Shown here in pieces: positions 9,971-20,140 of a DNA stretch of 64,000 nt (positions are counted from its first letter, which is position 1; every line of letters begins with the position of its first letter). Source of the DNA: Aquipseudomonas guryensis. GTDB taxonomy: Bacteria > Pseudomonadota > Gammaproteobacteria > Pseudomonadales > Pseudomonadaceae. Position numbers and translations under genes: made by a program. A model generated the notes under the pieces. It was not told the origin of the DNA. It searched no databases and saw only the letters and a program-made list of their open reading frames with translations. The stretch covers positions 124,001 to 188,000 of the forward strand of contig NZ_JACJFN010000003.1 of NCBI RefSeq assembly GCF_014164785.1, read 5' to 3'.

Positions 9971-10609
9971 ATGTCCAACAAACTGTTACCGCCCTCCAGC
10001 GGCCCCGGACGACCCAAGGATCCAGCCAAGCGACTGGCCATTCTTGAGGCTGCCAAGCGTTTGTTCATGCGCAACGGCTATGAAGGTAGCAGCATGGATG
10101 CCATCGCCGCCGAGGCCGGCGTGTCCAAGCTCACGGTGTACAGCCACTTCACCGACAAGGAGACACTGTTCGCCTGTGCGGTGGAGTCCAAGTGCGAGGA
10201 GCAGTTGCCCACCCCCTATTTCGAGCTGCGCAGCGACACCGCCATCGACACAGTGCTGCTGGCCATCGGTCGCGGTTTCAACAGCCTGATCAACAGTGAA
10301 GAGTCAGTGGCGATGATGCGTCTGGTGATGACCCAATCCGTGCAGAATCCGCAAATGGCCCAGTTGTTCTACGACGCCGGTCCGCAGCGCATGCTGCTGG
10401 CCATGGAGCATCTGCTGGAGCAGGCCAACGCCAATGGCCAATTGCGCGTTGAGCATCCGCAGCGCGCCGCAGAGCACTTCTTCAGCCTGATCAAGGGCGG
10501 CTGCAACTTCCGCCGCCTGATCGGCTGTTGCGAACCGCCCAGCGGCCTGGCGGCCGACGAGCATGTGCAGGAAGTGGTGAAACTGTTTCTGCGCGCCTAC
10601 CGGCCCTGA
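9971..10609 (+). CDS. mexL: TetR-family repressor MexL-like
   Basis: A 212-aa TetR regulator. The N-terminal helix-turn-helix includes AILEAAKRLFMRNGYEGSSM and VSKLTVYSHFTDKETLF (about residues 25-65). The C-terminal ligand-binding part is of the AefR/MexL type and contains Cys residues in a CNFRRLIGCCEP stretch. The frame is open far upstream into mexJ antisense, but the ATG at 9971 just before the basic N-terminus (MSNKLLPP) fits the promoter position. Divergent from mexJ; expected to repress mexJK and itself. Confidence 0.88.
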   Translation: MSNKLLPPSSGPGRPKDPAKRLAILEAAKRLFMRNGYEGSSMDAIAAEAGVSKLTVYSHFTDKETLFACAVESKCEEQLPTPYFELRSDTAIDTVLLAIGRGFNSLINSEESVAMMRLVMTQSVQNPQMAQLFYDAGPQRMLLAMEHLLEQANANGQLRVEHPQRAAEHFFSLIKGGCNFRRLIGCCEPPSGLAADEHVQEVVKLFLRAYRP

Positions 10610-10629
10610 GCGCGGTAGCACTGGCCTTT

Positions 10630-10656
10630 GCCCCTCTCCCGTTTACGAGAGAGGGC
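10630..10656 (+). terminator. hairpin downstream of mexL
   Basis: CCCTCTC/GAGAGGG arms around CCGTTTACGA, 20 nt past the mexL stop. It also resembles a common Pseudomonas intergenic CCCTCTCCC-type repeat, similar to the one at 36.5 kb. Confidence 0.5.
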
Positions 10657-10662
10657 AACTCC

Positions 10663-10808
10663 TCAGAACCTGTTTACGATCTTCTGGATTAGAGCCAGAC
10701 AAGGCAAAAATGGCCGAAAAAGCGCAGTTTACGAGTTGTAAATGAGCATTTTGAGGCCACTTTTAACGCCGTATGGCCGACAGCCAGGAGATCGTAAGCA
10801 GGTTCTCA
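10663..10808. repeat. stop-codon-associated palindromic repeat, copy A
   Basis: A 146-bp imperfect palindrome. The outer 25-bp arms (10663-10687 and 10784-10808) match at 22 of 25 positions when one is reverse complemented and include AGAACCTG. The centre is TTTACGAGTTGTAAA (10728-10742), followed by TGAGCATTTTGAGGCC. The right arm contains the TGA stop of rsmJ. Two related copies lie at 14.6 and 38.0 kb and a miniature one at 13.8 kb. No coding potential. Confidence 0.8.
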
Positions 10809-11585
10809 GGGCTTCAGCGCCTTCTTCGGATAGATATCGTAACGACTGGACTTGCCTTCCAGCGCATAGCTTGGCTTGCCGCCTTCGATGATCGGCGCCT
10901 TGCGCGGGCGCTTGACCACCACCCGGTGGCTGGCCAGGGCCAGCGCAGCCTCGAGCAGTGCCGGGGCATCCATGTCATCGCCGACCAGCGGGCGGAACAG
11001 ACGCATCTCCTTCTTCACCAGCGCACTCTTGTCGCGATGGGGAAACATCGGGTCTAGGTAGATCACCTGCGGCGGCTCGCCCTGCCAGTGGCTCATCAGT
11101 TCGATGGCGTTGCCACAGAGCAGACGCATCTGCCTGGCAATCGGCGCCACCTCGGCATCCTGCAGGGCACGTTCCAGCCCATCTTCAAGCAATGCGGCGA
11201 TGATCGGCTGACGCTCGATCAGGGTCATCTGGCAACCCAGGCTGGCCAGCACGAAAGCATCGCGACCCAGGCCCGCCGTGGCATCCAGCACCACCGGGCG
11301 CACCCCGGACTGCACGCCGACCGCCTTGGCAATCATCTGCCCGCTGCCGCCGCCGAACAGACGCCGATGCGCCACCGCGCCCTCGACGAAATCCACCCGC
11401 ACCGGCCCCGGTGCCTGCGGCCCCAGCTCGGCCAACTGCAACCCCTCGGCGCCCAGTTGCAGGGCGAACTCCGCCTCGCCCTCCAGGGGCAACCCCAGAC
11501 GCTGCGCCCACTGCACAGCAGCTGCCGCATGACTTGGAGCCAGGGCTTCGACGCGAATTCTGGCTATATGCCGCTCGTCACTCAT
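10806..11585 (-). CDS. rsmJ: 16S rRNA (guanine1516-N2)-methyltransferase RsmJ
   Basis: A 259-aa SAM-dependent methyltransferase of the RsmJ/YhiQ family that modifies G1516 of 16S rRNA. The SAM-binding motif is [20 protein letters not shown] (about 97-116), and [19 protein letters not shown] (about 177-195) carries the catalytic DPMFP variant motif. The product ends KKALKP. The stop codon lies inside the right arm of repeat copy A. Single gene, convergent with mexL. Confidence 0.93.
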   Translation of the reverse strand: MSDERHIARIRVEALAPSHAAAAVQWAQRLGLPLEGEAEFALQLGAEGLQLAELGPQAPGPVRVDFVEGAVAHRRLFGGGSGQMIAKAVGVQSGVRPVVLDATAGLGRDAFVLASLGCQMTLIERQPIIAALLEDGLERALQDAEVAPIARQMRLLCGNAIELMSHWQGEPPQVIYLDPMFPHRDKSALVKKEMRLFRPLVGDDMDAPALLEAALALASHRVVVKRPRKAPIIEGGKPSYALEGKSSRYDIYPKKALKP

Positions 11586-11691
11586 CAGGAAATATGCTCA
11601 AAAAATGTTCAATCGGGCCAACTTTCGGCCGATACAGGCATAACGCCCTATTTTGCCAGACGCGGTAGTTAGCAGCCGCATCGAGTTGATC

Positions 11692-12486
11692 ATGTTTGAT
11701 GCCCTTTCCGCCCCGCACAGTGCTGCCGCACGCCCTTCGCGCAACGGTGACCTGGAAGACAACCTCGACGCGGGCCTGCGCGACTCGCTGGATTACCAGA
11801 TCCTGCGCCGCACGTTGATGCCCAAGGACGAAGTGCCAGCACCCGAAGCCGCCGCAGCCGAAATCAACGAGGCCCGCAGCCCGGACAGCACTACCAGCAG
11901 CGCCATGGCTGAGGCCAGCGCCCAGGCCGCCAGCTTCCAGCAGGTGCTGCAGCAGCGCGAACTGGAACTCAACGTCAGCGTAAACCCGCAGCCGCAGCAA
12001 ACCGATCCACTGGTGCTCGACCTGGCCAGCAACGGCTTCACCACCCGCGGCCTGCAAGACCCGGTGCGCTTCGACCTGGATGCCGACGGGCGCATCGACC
12101 GCATCAGCGCCCCCAGCGGCGATGACGCCCTGCTCGCCCTGGATCGCAATGGCAATGGCCGTATCGATGATGGCCGCGAACTGTTCGGCGACCAGAACGG
12201 CGCCGCCAACGGCTTTACCGAGCTGAGCAAATACGACGACAACCGCGATGGCCGCATCGACGCTCAGGATGCCATCTTCGAGCGCCTCAGCCTGCTGCGC
12301 TTCGACACCCAGGGCCGCCAGCAGCAGATCAGCCTGAGCGAGGCTGGGGTCAGTGCCATCCAGCTGCAGGCCCGCGACGTGAAACAGGCACTCGGCCAAT
12401 ACGACACCATCGCCCAGCTCGGCAGTTTCGACTTCAGCGATGGCCGTCTTGGCCAGGCCGCCGATCTGCTGTTAGCACAGCGCTGA
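11692..12486 (+). CDS. EF-hand-like calcium-binding conserved protein
   Basis: A 264-aa protein with no signal peptide visible. The N-terminal half is low complexity and Ala/Gln rich. The C-terminal half carries calcium-loop-like repeats: DLDADGRID, DRNGNGRIDDGRELFG and DDNRDGRIDAQD (about residues 138-215), resembling the EF-hand-type modules found near RTX-type exoproteins and in Pseudomonas hypothetical proteins. I took the ATG at 11692, which follows a short AT-rich leader; 39 nt more is open upstream. Function unknown; a calcium-responsive or exported role is inference. Confidence 0.75.
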   Translation: MFDALSAPHSAAARPSRNGDLEDNLDAGLRDSLDYQILRRTLMPKDEVPAPEAAAAEINEARSPDSTTSSAMAEASAQAASFQQVLQQRELELNVSVNPQPQQTDPLVLDLASNGFTTRGLQDPVRFDLDADGRIDRISAPSGDDALLALDRNGNGRIDDGRELFGDQNGAANGFTELSKYDDNRDGRIDAQDAIFERLSLLRFDTQGRQQQISLSEAGVSAIQLQARDVKQALGQYDTIAQLGSFDFSDGRLGQAADLLLAQR

Positions 12487-12494
12487 AACAGGGT

Positions 12495-13355
12495 TTAATA
12501 AAGCAGTCCCAGCTGTTCGACCTCTGCCACTGACGCGGGAAACGCCAGCGCCGGCAGCCCCGGCAAGCGCTCACTCAGCAGTTGGTGAAAACGCAGCGCC
12601 AGATGCGGCGCCCGCAGGTTGTCCGGGGTATGCAGGAATACGTACGGCTTTAGCCCCTGCTCGATCCAGCTCGCCACCTTGTCCAGCCAGGGCGCCATGA
12701 ACACATCATTCGCCGCCAGCTCGGGATGGCCGATAAAGCGCAGCTGCGGGTGCGCGGTGAATGCGGCCGGCCGTGGCGGCAGACGCGGTTTCTTCGATTG
12801 CGCATGCAATACGGCCGGATCACTGGACTGGCAGCTGAACAGCGCCCGCGAATCCAGGCAGATGCGCTCCACCTGCAGATCGCGCAGCAGCCGGTTGAGC
12901 GCCCGCTCCTCCTCGCCCTTGGCGAAAAACGCCGGGTGGCGCACTTCCACCGCCAGACTGCCCCCCAACTCCGCGACGAAATACTGCAGCTCGCCCAGGC
13001 GCGCCGGCCCGAAGCTGGCCGGCAACTGCAGCCAGAGCGGCGAGCAGCGCTCGCCCAGTGGCGCAAGCAGATTCAGGAAGTCTTGAGCGGCTGCCAGTTG
13101 CTCGCGCAGATCGGTGGTGTGGCTGATATCACGCGGCAGCTTGGCGCAGAAGCGAAAGCCCGCCGGCATCAGCTTCGCCCAGCGTGCCACGGTCTGCGCC
13201 GAAGGCCGGGCGTAGAATGTGGTGTTGCCTTCCACGGCATTGAACAGGCGGGCATACAGCGGCAGGAAATCGGCACTGCGGGCGTTGTCGGGATAGAGGG
13301 AATCGCGCCAGGCCGGCTCGCTCCAGGACGGGCAACCGAGAAAGTAAGGCAGCAC
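12495..13355 (-). CDS. DUF72 (YecE-like) family protein
   Basis: A 286-aa TIM-barrel-like DUF72 protein of unknown function. Family landmarks are YFLGCPSWSEPAW at the N-terminus, FNAVEGNTTFYARPS (about 40-55), FRFCAKLPRDISH and the C-terminal KPYVFLHTPDN. I chose a GTG at 13355, which comes 4 nt after the TGA of the upstream small gene, giving translational coupling and the family N-terminus. An ATG 75 nt further upstream would overlap that gene and add a poorly conserved tail. It converges with the EF-hand-like gene. Confidence 0.85.
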   Translation of the reverse strand: MLPYFLGCPSWSEPAWRDSLYPDNARSADFLPLYARLFNAVEGNTTFYARPSAQTVARWAKLMPAGFRFCAKLPRDISHTTDLREQLAAAQDFLNLLAPLGERCSPLWLQLPASFGPARLGELQYFVAELGGSLAVEVRHPAFFAKGEEERALNRLLRDLQVERICLDSRALFSCQSSDPAVLHAQSKKPRLPPRPAAFTAHPQLRFIGHPELAANDVFMAPWLDKVASWIEQGLKPYVFLHTPDNLRAPHLALRFHQLLSERLPGLPALAFPASVAEVEQLGLLY

Positions 13356-13359
13356 GCGG

Positions 13360-13710
13360 TCAGGCGTACAGGTCGAGGCCGAGGACTTCCGTCGCGTCGC
13401 TCTCGCTGGTGAAGCTGGCTGTGCTGCCATAGGCGGCCAGCGCCTGGTTGGCCTTGGCGTTCAGTGGACGTTGCTGGCTCAGCACGTCTTGGCTGCGTGC
13501 CGGCAGGCTGTCGCTGCTGGCCGTGCCCGGCTGCACCCGACGCAGCTGTGGCGTCTGCTCGAAGCCCTGACTGCTGGCCGGGCTGGGGGTAACCGCTGGC
13601 TCACGACGATCCTCGATCTCGCGCTGACTCTCGCGCAAGGGCGTGACCGCACTGCCCGGACGGGGCGTGCGATCCAGCGAATAAGAGGAAGTGAAACCGT
13701 CGATACGCAT
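13360..13710 (-). CDS. conserved small disordered protein
   Basis: A 116-aa protein beginning MRIDGFTSSYSLDR. It is rich in Ser, Pro, Arg and Gln and probably disordered for residues 15-80; the C-terminal TEVLGLDLYA is more ordered. There is no signal peptide or membrane segment. It sits 4 nt upstream of the DUF72 gene and appears coupled to it. I do not recognise a function, though similar short proteins occur in this position in pseudomonads as I recall. Confidence 0.65.
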   Translation of the reverse strand: MRIDGFTSSYSLDRTPRPGSAVTPLRESQREIEDRREPAVTPSPASSQGFEQTPQLRRVQPGTASSDSLPARSQDVLSQQRPLNAKANQALAAYGSTASFTSESDATEVLGLDLYA

Positions 13711-13791
13711 CAGTTACTGCTCGGAGTACGTGCTGGCAATTTAGCGGCGCCGCAGGCCCTTGGCAATTCTACGCTCAGCGGGCGGACAGAA

Positions 13792-13832
13792 GGTTAAGAA
13801 CCTGACTCCGTTCGCCCTGAGCAGGTTCTAAG
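13792..13832. repeat. miniature AGAACCTG palindrome at the tsaB stop codon
   Basis: AGAACCTG (13798-13805) and CAGGTTCT (13822-13829) pair around about 16 nt. The arm AGAACCTGCT is identical to the start of the outer arm of repeat copy A, and the TAG stop of tsaB (13828-13830) lies in it. It could act as the tsaB terminator and may be a centre-deleted copy of the larger repeat. Confidence 0.6.
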
Positions 13833-14508
13833 GCGCGGCCTTGGGCGTGGCGACCTTGTCGCGCAAGTAGACCGGTTGCGCCTGGTCGGCCGGCAAACCT
13901 TCGCCACGGGCCCAGGCGAAGCGGGCCAGCTGCAGCAGATCTTCGGCGTGCGGCAGCATGCCGCCATCCTGGCCAGCGGGTTGCACGGCAATACGCGCGC
14001 CGTAGGTGCCCCAGCCGGTGCCAGCACCGAACCAGTCACCCGTGGCGCCACGCGGCAGGCTGGCCTGCTCCGGCGGCAGCACGGCTTCGACACCCTGCAG
14101 GCGCATCTCGCCCTGCTCGGCGCGGTAGCAACCCCAGTACACCTCATCCATGCGCGCATCGATAGCCGCCGCAACCTGCTGCACACCCTGCTCACGCAAC
14201 GCGCGCTGGGCCAGCACCGCCAGGTTGGACACCGGCAACACCGGGCGATCCAGGGCGAAAGCCAGGCCCTGAACCACACCAATAGCGATACGGATACCGG
14301 TAAATGCCCCAGGGCCACGGCCGAAGGCAATCGCATCCAGCGCCGAGAGCTCGACACCCGCCTCGCCCAGCAGGGTCTGGATCATCGGCAGCAGGCGCTG
14401 GGCGTGCAGGCGCGGGATCACCTCGTAGTGACTGAGCACCTTGCCGTCATGCAGCAAGGCAACGGAACAGGCTTCGGTGGCGGTATCCAGGGCCAGCAAG
14501 GTGGTCAT
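13828..14508 (-). CDS. tsaB: tRNA threonylcarbamoyladenosine biosynthesis protein TsaB
   Basis: A 226-aa partner of TsaD and TsaE in forming t6A37 on ANN-decoding tRNAs. It has the ASKHA-type N-terminus TTLLALDTATEACSVALL, the family block FGRGPGAFTGIRIAIGVVQG (about 63-82), and DARMDEVYWG. Length is typical. It is transcribed leftward after adk with a terminator hairpin in between, and a TATAAT-like box on its strand (14545-14550) may be its own -10. Confidence 0.95.
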   Translation of the reverse strand: MTTLLALDTATEACSVALLHDGKVLSHYEVIPRLHAQRLLPMIQTLLGEAGVELSALDAIAFGRGPGAFTGIRIAIGVVQGLAFALDRPVLPVSNLAVLAQRALREQGVQQVAAAIDARMDEVYWGCYRAEQGEMRLQGVEAVLPPEQASLPRGATGDWFGAGTGWGTYGARIAVQPAGQDGGMLPHAEDLLQLARFAWARGEGLPADQAQPVYLRDKVATPKAAP

Positions 14509-14556
14509 CGGGCAATCCGGTCAGGTCAGGCAGAAAAGTCGCGCATTATAAACGCC

Positions 14557-14580
14557 AACGGCCCGCATGCGCGGGCCGTT
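14557..14580 (-). terminator. terminator hairpin between adk and tsaB
   Basis: AACGGCCCGC and GCGGGCCGTT form a perfect 10-bp stem with an ATGC loop. On the leftward strand it is followed by GGCGTTTATAATG, which also holds a possible -10 for tsaB. Confidence 0.65.
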
Positions 14581-14590
14581 GAACTACTAG

Positions 14591-15415
<825 letters not shown>

Positions 15416-15517
15416 TCACTATTCGGGTTTCGGCGTCACTGAGCGGCCAAAAGGTTGACCAAGATACACAGCAGCCCCCTGCCACACAAGCCACCAAAAG
15501 TAGCAGGCCAATAGGCC

Positions 15518-18154
15518 TCAGCCGGTATTGCGCAAGCCGGCGGCGATCCCCGCCACGGTTACCAGCAGGGCCTGTTCCAGGGGGCTGCCCTCTGGACTCT
15601 GGCGCTGCCTGGAACGGGCCAGGAGCTCGGCCTGCAGCAGGTGCAGCGGGTCTAGGTAGATGTTGCGCACCGTGATTGCCTCGCGGGTCTCCGGACTATG
15701 GGTAAGCAGCTCCGACTGCCCGGTCAAGCCGAGAACGATGGCACAGGACTGCGACAATAGGTCGCGTAATTGCGCGCCCAACGGTCGCAGTTCAGCACTG
15801 ACCAGACGCTGGTCATAGAGTGCGGCAATGCTGCCATCGGCCTTGGCCAAAACCATTTCGAGCATATCGATGCGCGTACGGAAGAACGGCCACTGTTCGC
15901 GCATCTGCGCCAGCAGGGTCTGTTCGCCACGCTGCAGGGCGTTGCCCAGAGCCGCTTCCCAGCCCAGCCAGGCCGGCAGCATCAGGCGGGTCTGGGTCCA
16001 GGCGAAGATCCACGGGATCGCCCGCAGGCTTTCCACCCCACCGGCACGCCGCTTGGCCGGGCGACTGCCCAGCGGCAGACGACCCAGCTCCTGTTCCGGG
16101 GTAGCCTGGCTGAAGTATTCGACAAACTGCGGATGCTCGCGCACCACCGCGCGGTAGGCCGCCACGCCATCGGCGGCCAAGCGGTCCATGGCCGCACGCC
16201 AGGTAGGCTCGGGCGCCGGCGGCGGCTGCAGGGTGGCTTCCAGCACCGCTGCCAGGTACAGGTTGAGGTTCTGCTCGGCCAGGTCCGGCAGGCCGAACTT
16301 GAAGCGGATCATCTCGCCCTGTTCGGTGGTGCGGAAACGCCCGGCTACCGAGCCCGGCGGCTGCGAGAGGATCGCCGCATGGGCCGGGCCGCCGCCACGG
16401 CCGACCGTGCCCCCGCGACCATGGAACAGCAACAGCTCGACCTCGTGCTTGCGACAGACCTCGACCAGGGTTTCCTGGGCGCGGTACTGGGCCCAGGCCG
16501 CCGCGGTGGTGCCGGCGTCCTTGGCCGAGTCGGAATAGCCGATCATCACCTCCTGCGGACCGTGCAGACGCGCGCGGTAGCCATGCAGGCCGAGCAGGCG
16601 GTCGATCGCCGGGCCGGCGTTATCCAGGTCGGCCAGGGTTTCAAACAGTGGCACCACACGGATCGGCCGTTGCAACCCGACTTCCTTGAGCAGCAGTTGC
16701 ACCGCCAGCACGTCGGAAGGTGCACCGGCCATGGAGATTACATAGGAGCCCAGAGAGGCAGCAGGTGCGGCGGCGGCCACCCGGCAGGTGGCCAGTACTT
16801 CGGCCGTGTCTGCCGAGGGCCGGTGCTGCGGCGGCAGCAGCGGGCGACGATTGTCCAGCTCGCGCAACAGGAAAGCGATGCGTCGCTCCTCGTCCCACTC
16901 GGCGTAGCGACCCAGGCCCAGATAGTCGGTGATCTCGCTCAGGGCGGCGGCATGCCGCGCGGCATCCTGGCGCAGATCCAGGCGCACCAGGAACAAGCCG
17001 AAGGTCGCGGCGCGGCGCAGGCAGTCGAGCAGCGCGCCTTCGGCGATCACGCCCATGCCGCAGGCGTGCAGTGAGTGGTAGCAGAGCTCCAGCGGTTCGA
17101 GCAGCTCGCGGTTATCGTGCAGCACCTCGGGGCCGGGGGCGACTTCAGCGGCCAATGCCGCTTCGGTCCAGGCACGGGTGACGCGTAGGCGTTCGCGCAG
17201 CTGTTTGAGCAGCGCGCGGTACGGCTCTGGATGCACGCCGACCACCCGGCGCAGCTCGTCGCTGGCCTGCTGCATGGACAGCTCGGCGGCCAGCTGGTCG
17301 ATATCGCGCAAATACAGGTCGGCCGCCATCCAGCGCGCCAGCAACAGCACCTCGCGCGAAACCTGGGCGGTGACATTAGGGTTGCCATCGCGGTCGCCGC
17401 CCATCCACGAGGCGAAGCGGATCGGCGCCGCCTCCAGCGGCAGGCGCAGGCCAGTAGCGGCCTGCAGGGCCTGGTCAGTGCGACGCAGGAAGTTCGGCAC
17501 GGCCTGCCACAACGAGTGTTCGATGACCGCGAAGCCCCACTTGGCCTCATCCACCGGACTGGGGCGAGTGCGACGAATTTCCTCGGTATGCCAGGCCTCG
17601 GCAATCAGGCGGCGCAAGCGCAGTTGCACCTGGGCGCGCTCGGCGGCGAGCAGGTCGGTGTGATCCAGCGCCGCGAGCTGGGCAGCAATCGCATCGTATT
17701 TCTGGATCAGGGTGCGCCGCGCCACCTCGGTGGGGTGGGCGGTGAGCACCAGCTCGATATCCAGCCGGCCGATCTGCCGGGCCAGTTGCTCGGGCTTGTG
17801 CCCGGCGCCCTGCAGGCGCTGCAACAGCTCATCCAGCACGCGGTTCTCGAACGGTTCCGGCTCATTCGGGCCACGCCGACGGATACGGTGGTACTGCTCG
17901 GCGATATTGGCCAGGTTGAGAAACTGGTTGAAGGCCCGCGCCACCGGCAGCAGCTCGTCGTCGCTGAGGCCATCGAGGGTCGCCCGCAGCTGCTGCTCGC
18001 CAGCCGCCGAGCCTTTGCGCGCGGCTTTGGCCCCCTGGCGGATCAGCTCGATCTTGTCGACAAAGGCCGCGCCGCGCTGATTGCCGATGGTGTCACCGAG
18101 CAGGTCGCCCAGCAGATGGACCTCTTCACGCAGGCGCGCATCGATTTTCGCCAT
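15518..18154 (-). CDS. ppc: phosphoenolpyruvate carboxylase
   Basis: An 878-aa anaplerotic enzyme forming oxaloacetate from PEP and bicarbonate. The catalytic His block is [14 protein letters not shown] (about 135-148). [11 protein letters not shown] and [16 protein letters not shown] (about 530-580) form the PEP/bicarbonate site, and the C-terminus ends [10 protein letters not shown] as in the family. GGAGAG precedes the start. It stands alone upstream of adk, separated by about 160 nt without other features. Confidence 0.97.
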   Translation of the reverse strand: MAKIDARLREEVHLLGDLLGDTIGNQRGAAFVDKIELIRQGAKAARKGSAAGEQQLRATLDGLSDDELLPVARAFNQFLNLANIAEQYHRIRRRGPNEPEPFENRVLDELLQRLQGAGHKPEQLARQIGRLDIELVLTAHPTEVARRTLIQKYDAIAAQLAALDHTDLLAAERAQVQLRLRRLIAEAWHTEEIRRTRPSPVDEAKWGFAVIEHSLWQAVPNFLRRTDQALQAATGLRLPLEAAPIRFASWMGGDRDGNPNVTAQVSREVLLLARWMAADLYLRDIDQLAAELSMQQASDELRRVVGVHPEPYRALLKQLRERLRVTRAWTEAALAAEVAPGPEVLHDNRELLEPLELCYHSLHACGMGVIAEGALLDCLRRAATFGLFLVRLDLRQDAARHAAALSEITDYLGLGRYAEWDEERRIAFLLRELDNRRPLLPPQHRPSADTAEVLATCRVAAAAPAASLGSYVISMAGAPSDVLAVQLLLKEVGLQRPIRVVPLFETLADLDNAGPAIDRLLGLHGYRARLHGPQEVMIGYSDSAKDAGTTAAAWAQYRAQETLVEVCRKHEVELLLFHGRGGTVGRGGGPAHAAILSQPPGSVAGRFRTTEQGEMIRFKFGLPDLAEQNLNLYLAAVLEATLQPPPAPEPTWRAAMDRLAADGVAAYRAVVREHPQFVEYFSQATPEQELGRLPLGSRPAKRRAGGVESLRAIPWIFAWTQTRLMLPAWLGWEAALGNALQRGEQTLLAQMREQWPFFRTRIDMLEMVLAKADGSIAALYDQRLVSAELRPLGAQLRDLLSQSCAIVLGLTGQSELLTHSPETREAITVRNIYLDPLHLLQAELLARSRQRQSPEGSPLEQALLVTVAGIAAGLRNTG

Positions 18155-18350
18155 AAACCAGCTCTCCGCCCGAGGTAGAGCCTCAGCTTGCCCAGCGCGA
18201 CGCTTTCTGACAAGGGCGCGACGAATGGCCTTGCAAGACTGGAGCGCGAGCTAGGCTGAGAGTAGCGGACGCCATAAGCGCCCGCTGCCCGGACTGCAGT
18301 GGTTTCCGGGCTGCACTCCGCCCACCATGAATGGGCACTTAGAGGTGTTT

Positions 18351-18695
18351 ATGAAGATCCGCGAGCTTGTCCGCCATTGGGAACAGAACGCCAAGGGTCG
18401 TCTGACCCCCAGCCATTATCAGATCCACCTGGACCTTGAGTCCGCCGCCCGTCTGGCCGCGCTCTCCGAAATGTACCCGAAACGCAGCAGCGAGGAGCTA
18501 CTCGGCGAGCTGATTGGCGCCGCCCTGGAAGAGCTGGAAGCCAGCCTGCCCTATGTGAAAGGCAGCAAGGTGGTGGCCACCGACGAACAGGGCGACCCGC
18601 TGTATGAAGACATCGGCCCGACGCCGCGCTTTCTCGCCCTGTCGCGCCGCTACCTGCAGACCCTGAGCGCCAAGCAGGACGGCGCCAAGCACTGA
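18351..18695 (+). CDS. conserved Pseudomonas small protein
   Basis: A 114-aa protein, MKIRELVRHWEQNAKG at the start. A central helical segment (AARLAALSEMYPKRS and ELLGELIGAALEELE, about 32-63) recalls ribbon-helix-helix-like proteins, but I cannot confirm that. The C-terminus has DPLYEDIGPTPRFLALSRRY. GAGGTG lies 4 nt before the ATG at 18351; an ATG 24 nt upstream lacks a clear ribosome site. Divergent from ppc. Function unknown. Confidence 0.75.
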   Translation: MKIRELVRHWEQNAKGRLTPSHYQIHLDLESAARLAALSEMYPKRSSEELLGELIGAALEELEASLPYVKGSKVVATDEQGDPLYEDIGPTPRFLALSRRYLQTLSAKQDGAKH

Positions 18696-18817
18696 GCATG
18701 CCTGGCTCGTAGGGTGCACCAGGCGCACCAGCGGCAATTTGCGCGGCACACCCACGGGTGACTCGTGGCTGCCTTAGAGGCTATCGCGCCCGCCCCGCGT
18801 GCCCGCGGCCGGCCGTC

Positions 18818-19150
18818 TTACTCGGTGACTGGAGCCTGCGGGGTCTCCTGCCCCATGCAGCGCACGGCCTGCTTCTTGTCATCCACCAGCACACCGGTCA
18901 GACCCTTCTGCTGGGTATCGAACAGCACCAGCACGCCGTCGATGCACTGGGCGACCTGGTTTGCCGGCTTCACCGGGAGCTTGTATTGATCGCCAGGGAC
19001 GGTCTTGAGCATGGTGAACTCGGCCAGCAGGAGGGCATCCTCCTCCTTGGCAAAATGCAGGTAACCGTACATCCAGAGCACGCCGATGGTGCCGATGATG
19101 CTGGCGATGCCGGTCAGAATCAGAGGGATGGCGTTGCGTTCTTCACTCAT
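18818..19150 (-). CDS. single-pass membrane protein, unknown function
   Basis: A 110-aa protein. Residues 8-30 (IPLILTGIASIIGTIGVLWM) form one transmembrane helix; the rest is a soluble domain with two Cys (QCIDGVLVLFD and VRCMGQE) that could pair. The ATG at 19150 is preceded by GGTGA at 8 nt; a GTG 12 nt upstream is an alternative start. It lies between convergent and codirectional genes with no obvious operon partner. Confidence 0.65.
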   Translation of the reverse strand: MSEERNAIPLILTGIASIIGTIGVLWMYGYLHFAKEEDALLLAEFTMLKTVPGDQYKLPVKPANQVAQCIDGVLVLFDTQQKGLTGVLVDDKKQAVRCMGQETPQAPVTE

Positions 19151-19273
19151 GACGTTGTTCACCGTTAGAACTGACTAAATAGGACATGGCTGCCTCGAGC
19201 CAATGGCGGCGCAGCCTGATACAGCCGCGCAGCCTTGGCAAGAGCGCGCGACGGATTGCCGCGCCCGCCAACA

Positions 19274-20023
19274 CTATGCTTTGCCGCCAGCACGGACTTC
19301 CTCGCGCGCCTTGAAGGTCGCGTCATAGATACGCTCGGCCAGCCGCGAGAACGGCAAGCTCTGGATCCATACCGTGCCGGTGCCCTTGAGGGTGGCCAGG
19401 AGAATGCCTTCGCCGCCGAACAGCATGCTTTTCAAGCCGCCTGCCAGGGCGATGTCGTAGTCGATACCACTGGTGAAGGCCACCAGGCAGCCGGTATCCA
19501 GGCGCAGGGTCTCGTTGTTCAGCTCCTTGCGGATCACCGTGCCGCCGGCATGCACGAAGGCCAGGCCGTCGCCTTCCAGCTTCTGCAGGATGAAGCCCTC
19601 GCCACCGAAGAAGCCGGCGCCGATGCGCTTGTTGAAGCTGATGCCGATCTCGGTGCCGTGGGCGGCGCAGAGGAAGGCGTCCTTCTGGCAGATCAGCTTG
19701 CCGCCGACCTGGCTCAATTCGATGGGCACCACGCTGCCCGGGTAAGGCGCGGCGAAACCGACCCGCTGCGGGCCTTGGCCCGCATTGCTGAAGTGGGTCA
19801 TGAACAGCGACTCGCCGGTGAGCAGGCGTTTGCCGGCGCCCCACAGCTTGCCCAGCACACCGCTGGCCGAGCCATCGCCCATGCGCGTCTCGAAGCGGAT
19901 GCCCTCGGTCATGTAGTTCATCACCCCGGCTTCGGCGATCACCGTTTCACCCGGATCGAGGATGATTTCCACGGTCTGCGCCGAAGCGCCGAGGATTTCG
20001 TAGTCGAGTTTGTGGCTGGGCAT
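19274..20023 (-). CDS. TIGR00266/AIM24 family protein
   Basis: A 249-aa protein of the TIGR00266 (AIM24-like beta-helix) family, function unknown. Landmarks are [20 protein letters not shown] (about 22-41), [16 protein letters not shown] and the C-terminal [23 protein letters not shown] precedes the ATG at 20023 by 6 nt; an ATG 12 nt upstream is less well placed. An inverted REP pair lies just upstream. Confidence 0.88.
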   Translation of the reverse strand: MPSHKLDYEILGASAQTVEIILDPGETVIAEAGVMNYMTEGIRFETRMGDGSASGVLGKLWGAGKRLLTGESLFMTHFSNAGQGPQRVGFAAPYPGSVVPIELSQVGGKLICQKDAFLCAAHGTEIGISFNKRIGAGFFGGEGFILQKLEGDGLAFVHAGGTVIRKELNNETLRLDTGCLVAFTSGIDYDIALAGGLKSMLFGGEGILLATLKGTGTVWIQSLPFSRLAERIYDATFKAREEVRAGGKA

Positions 20024-20051
20024 GGCAGGCTCCATGAAAGACGAAGGGATA

Positions 20052-20123
20052 CTGTAGGAGCCAGCTTGCTGGCGATTCGTTCACCCGAGAACCCGATGAT
20101 CGCCAGCAAGCTGGCTCCTACAG
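20052..20123. repeat. inverted REP pair
   Basis: The 25-mer beginning CTGTAGGAGCCAGCTTGCTG (20052-20076) recurs as a perfect reverse complement at 20099-20123, with 22 nt between. This is the usual Pseudomonas REP doublet. The same 25-mer is found at 33486-33510. Confidence 0.9.
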
Positions 20124-20140
20124 ATGACGCGGCGCGCCCG

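Noticed and set aside
10663..10808. Repeat copies considered as integron attC sites
   Set aside because: Size and palindromy fit, but the RYYYAAC/GTTRRRY core sites are missing, the copies lie in an array-free context next to housekeeping genes, and no integrase gene is near.
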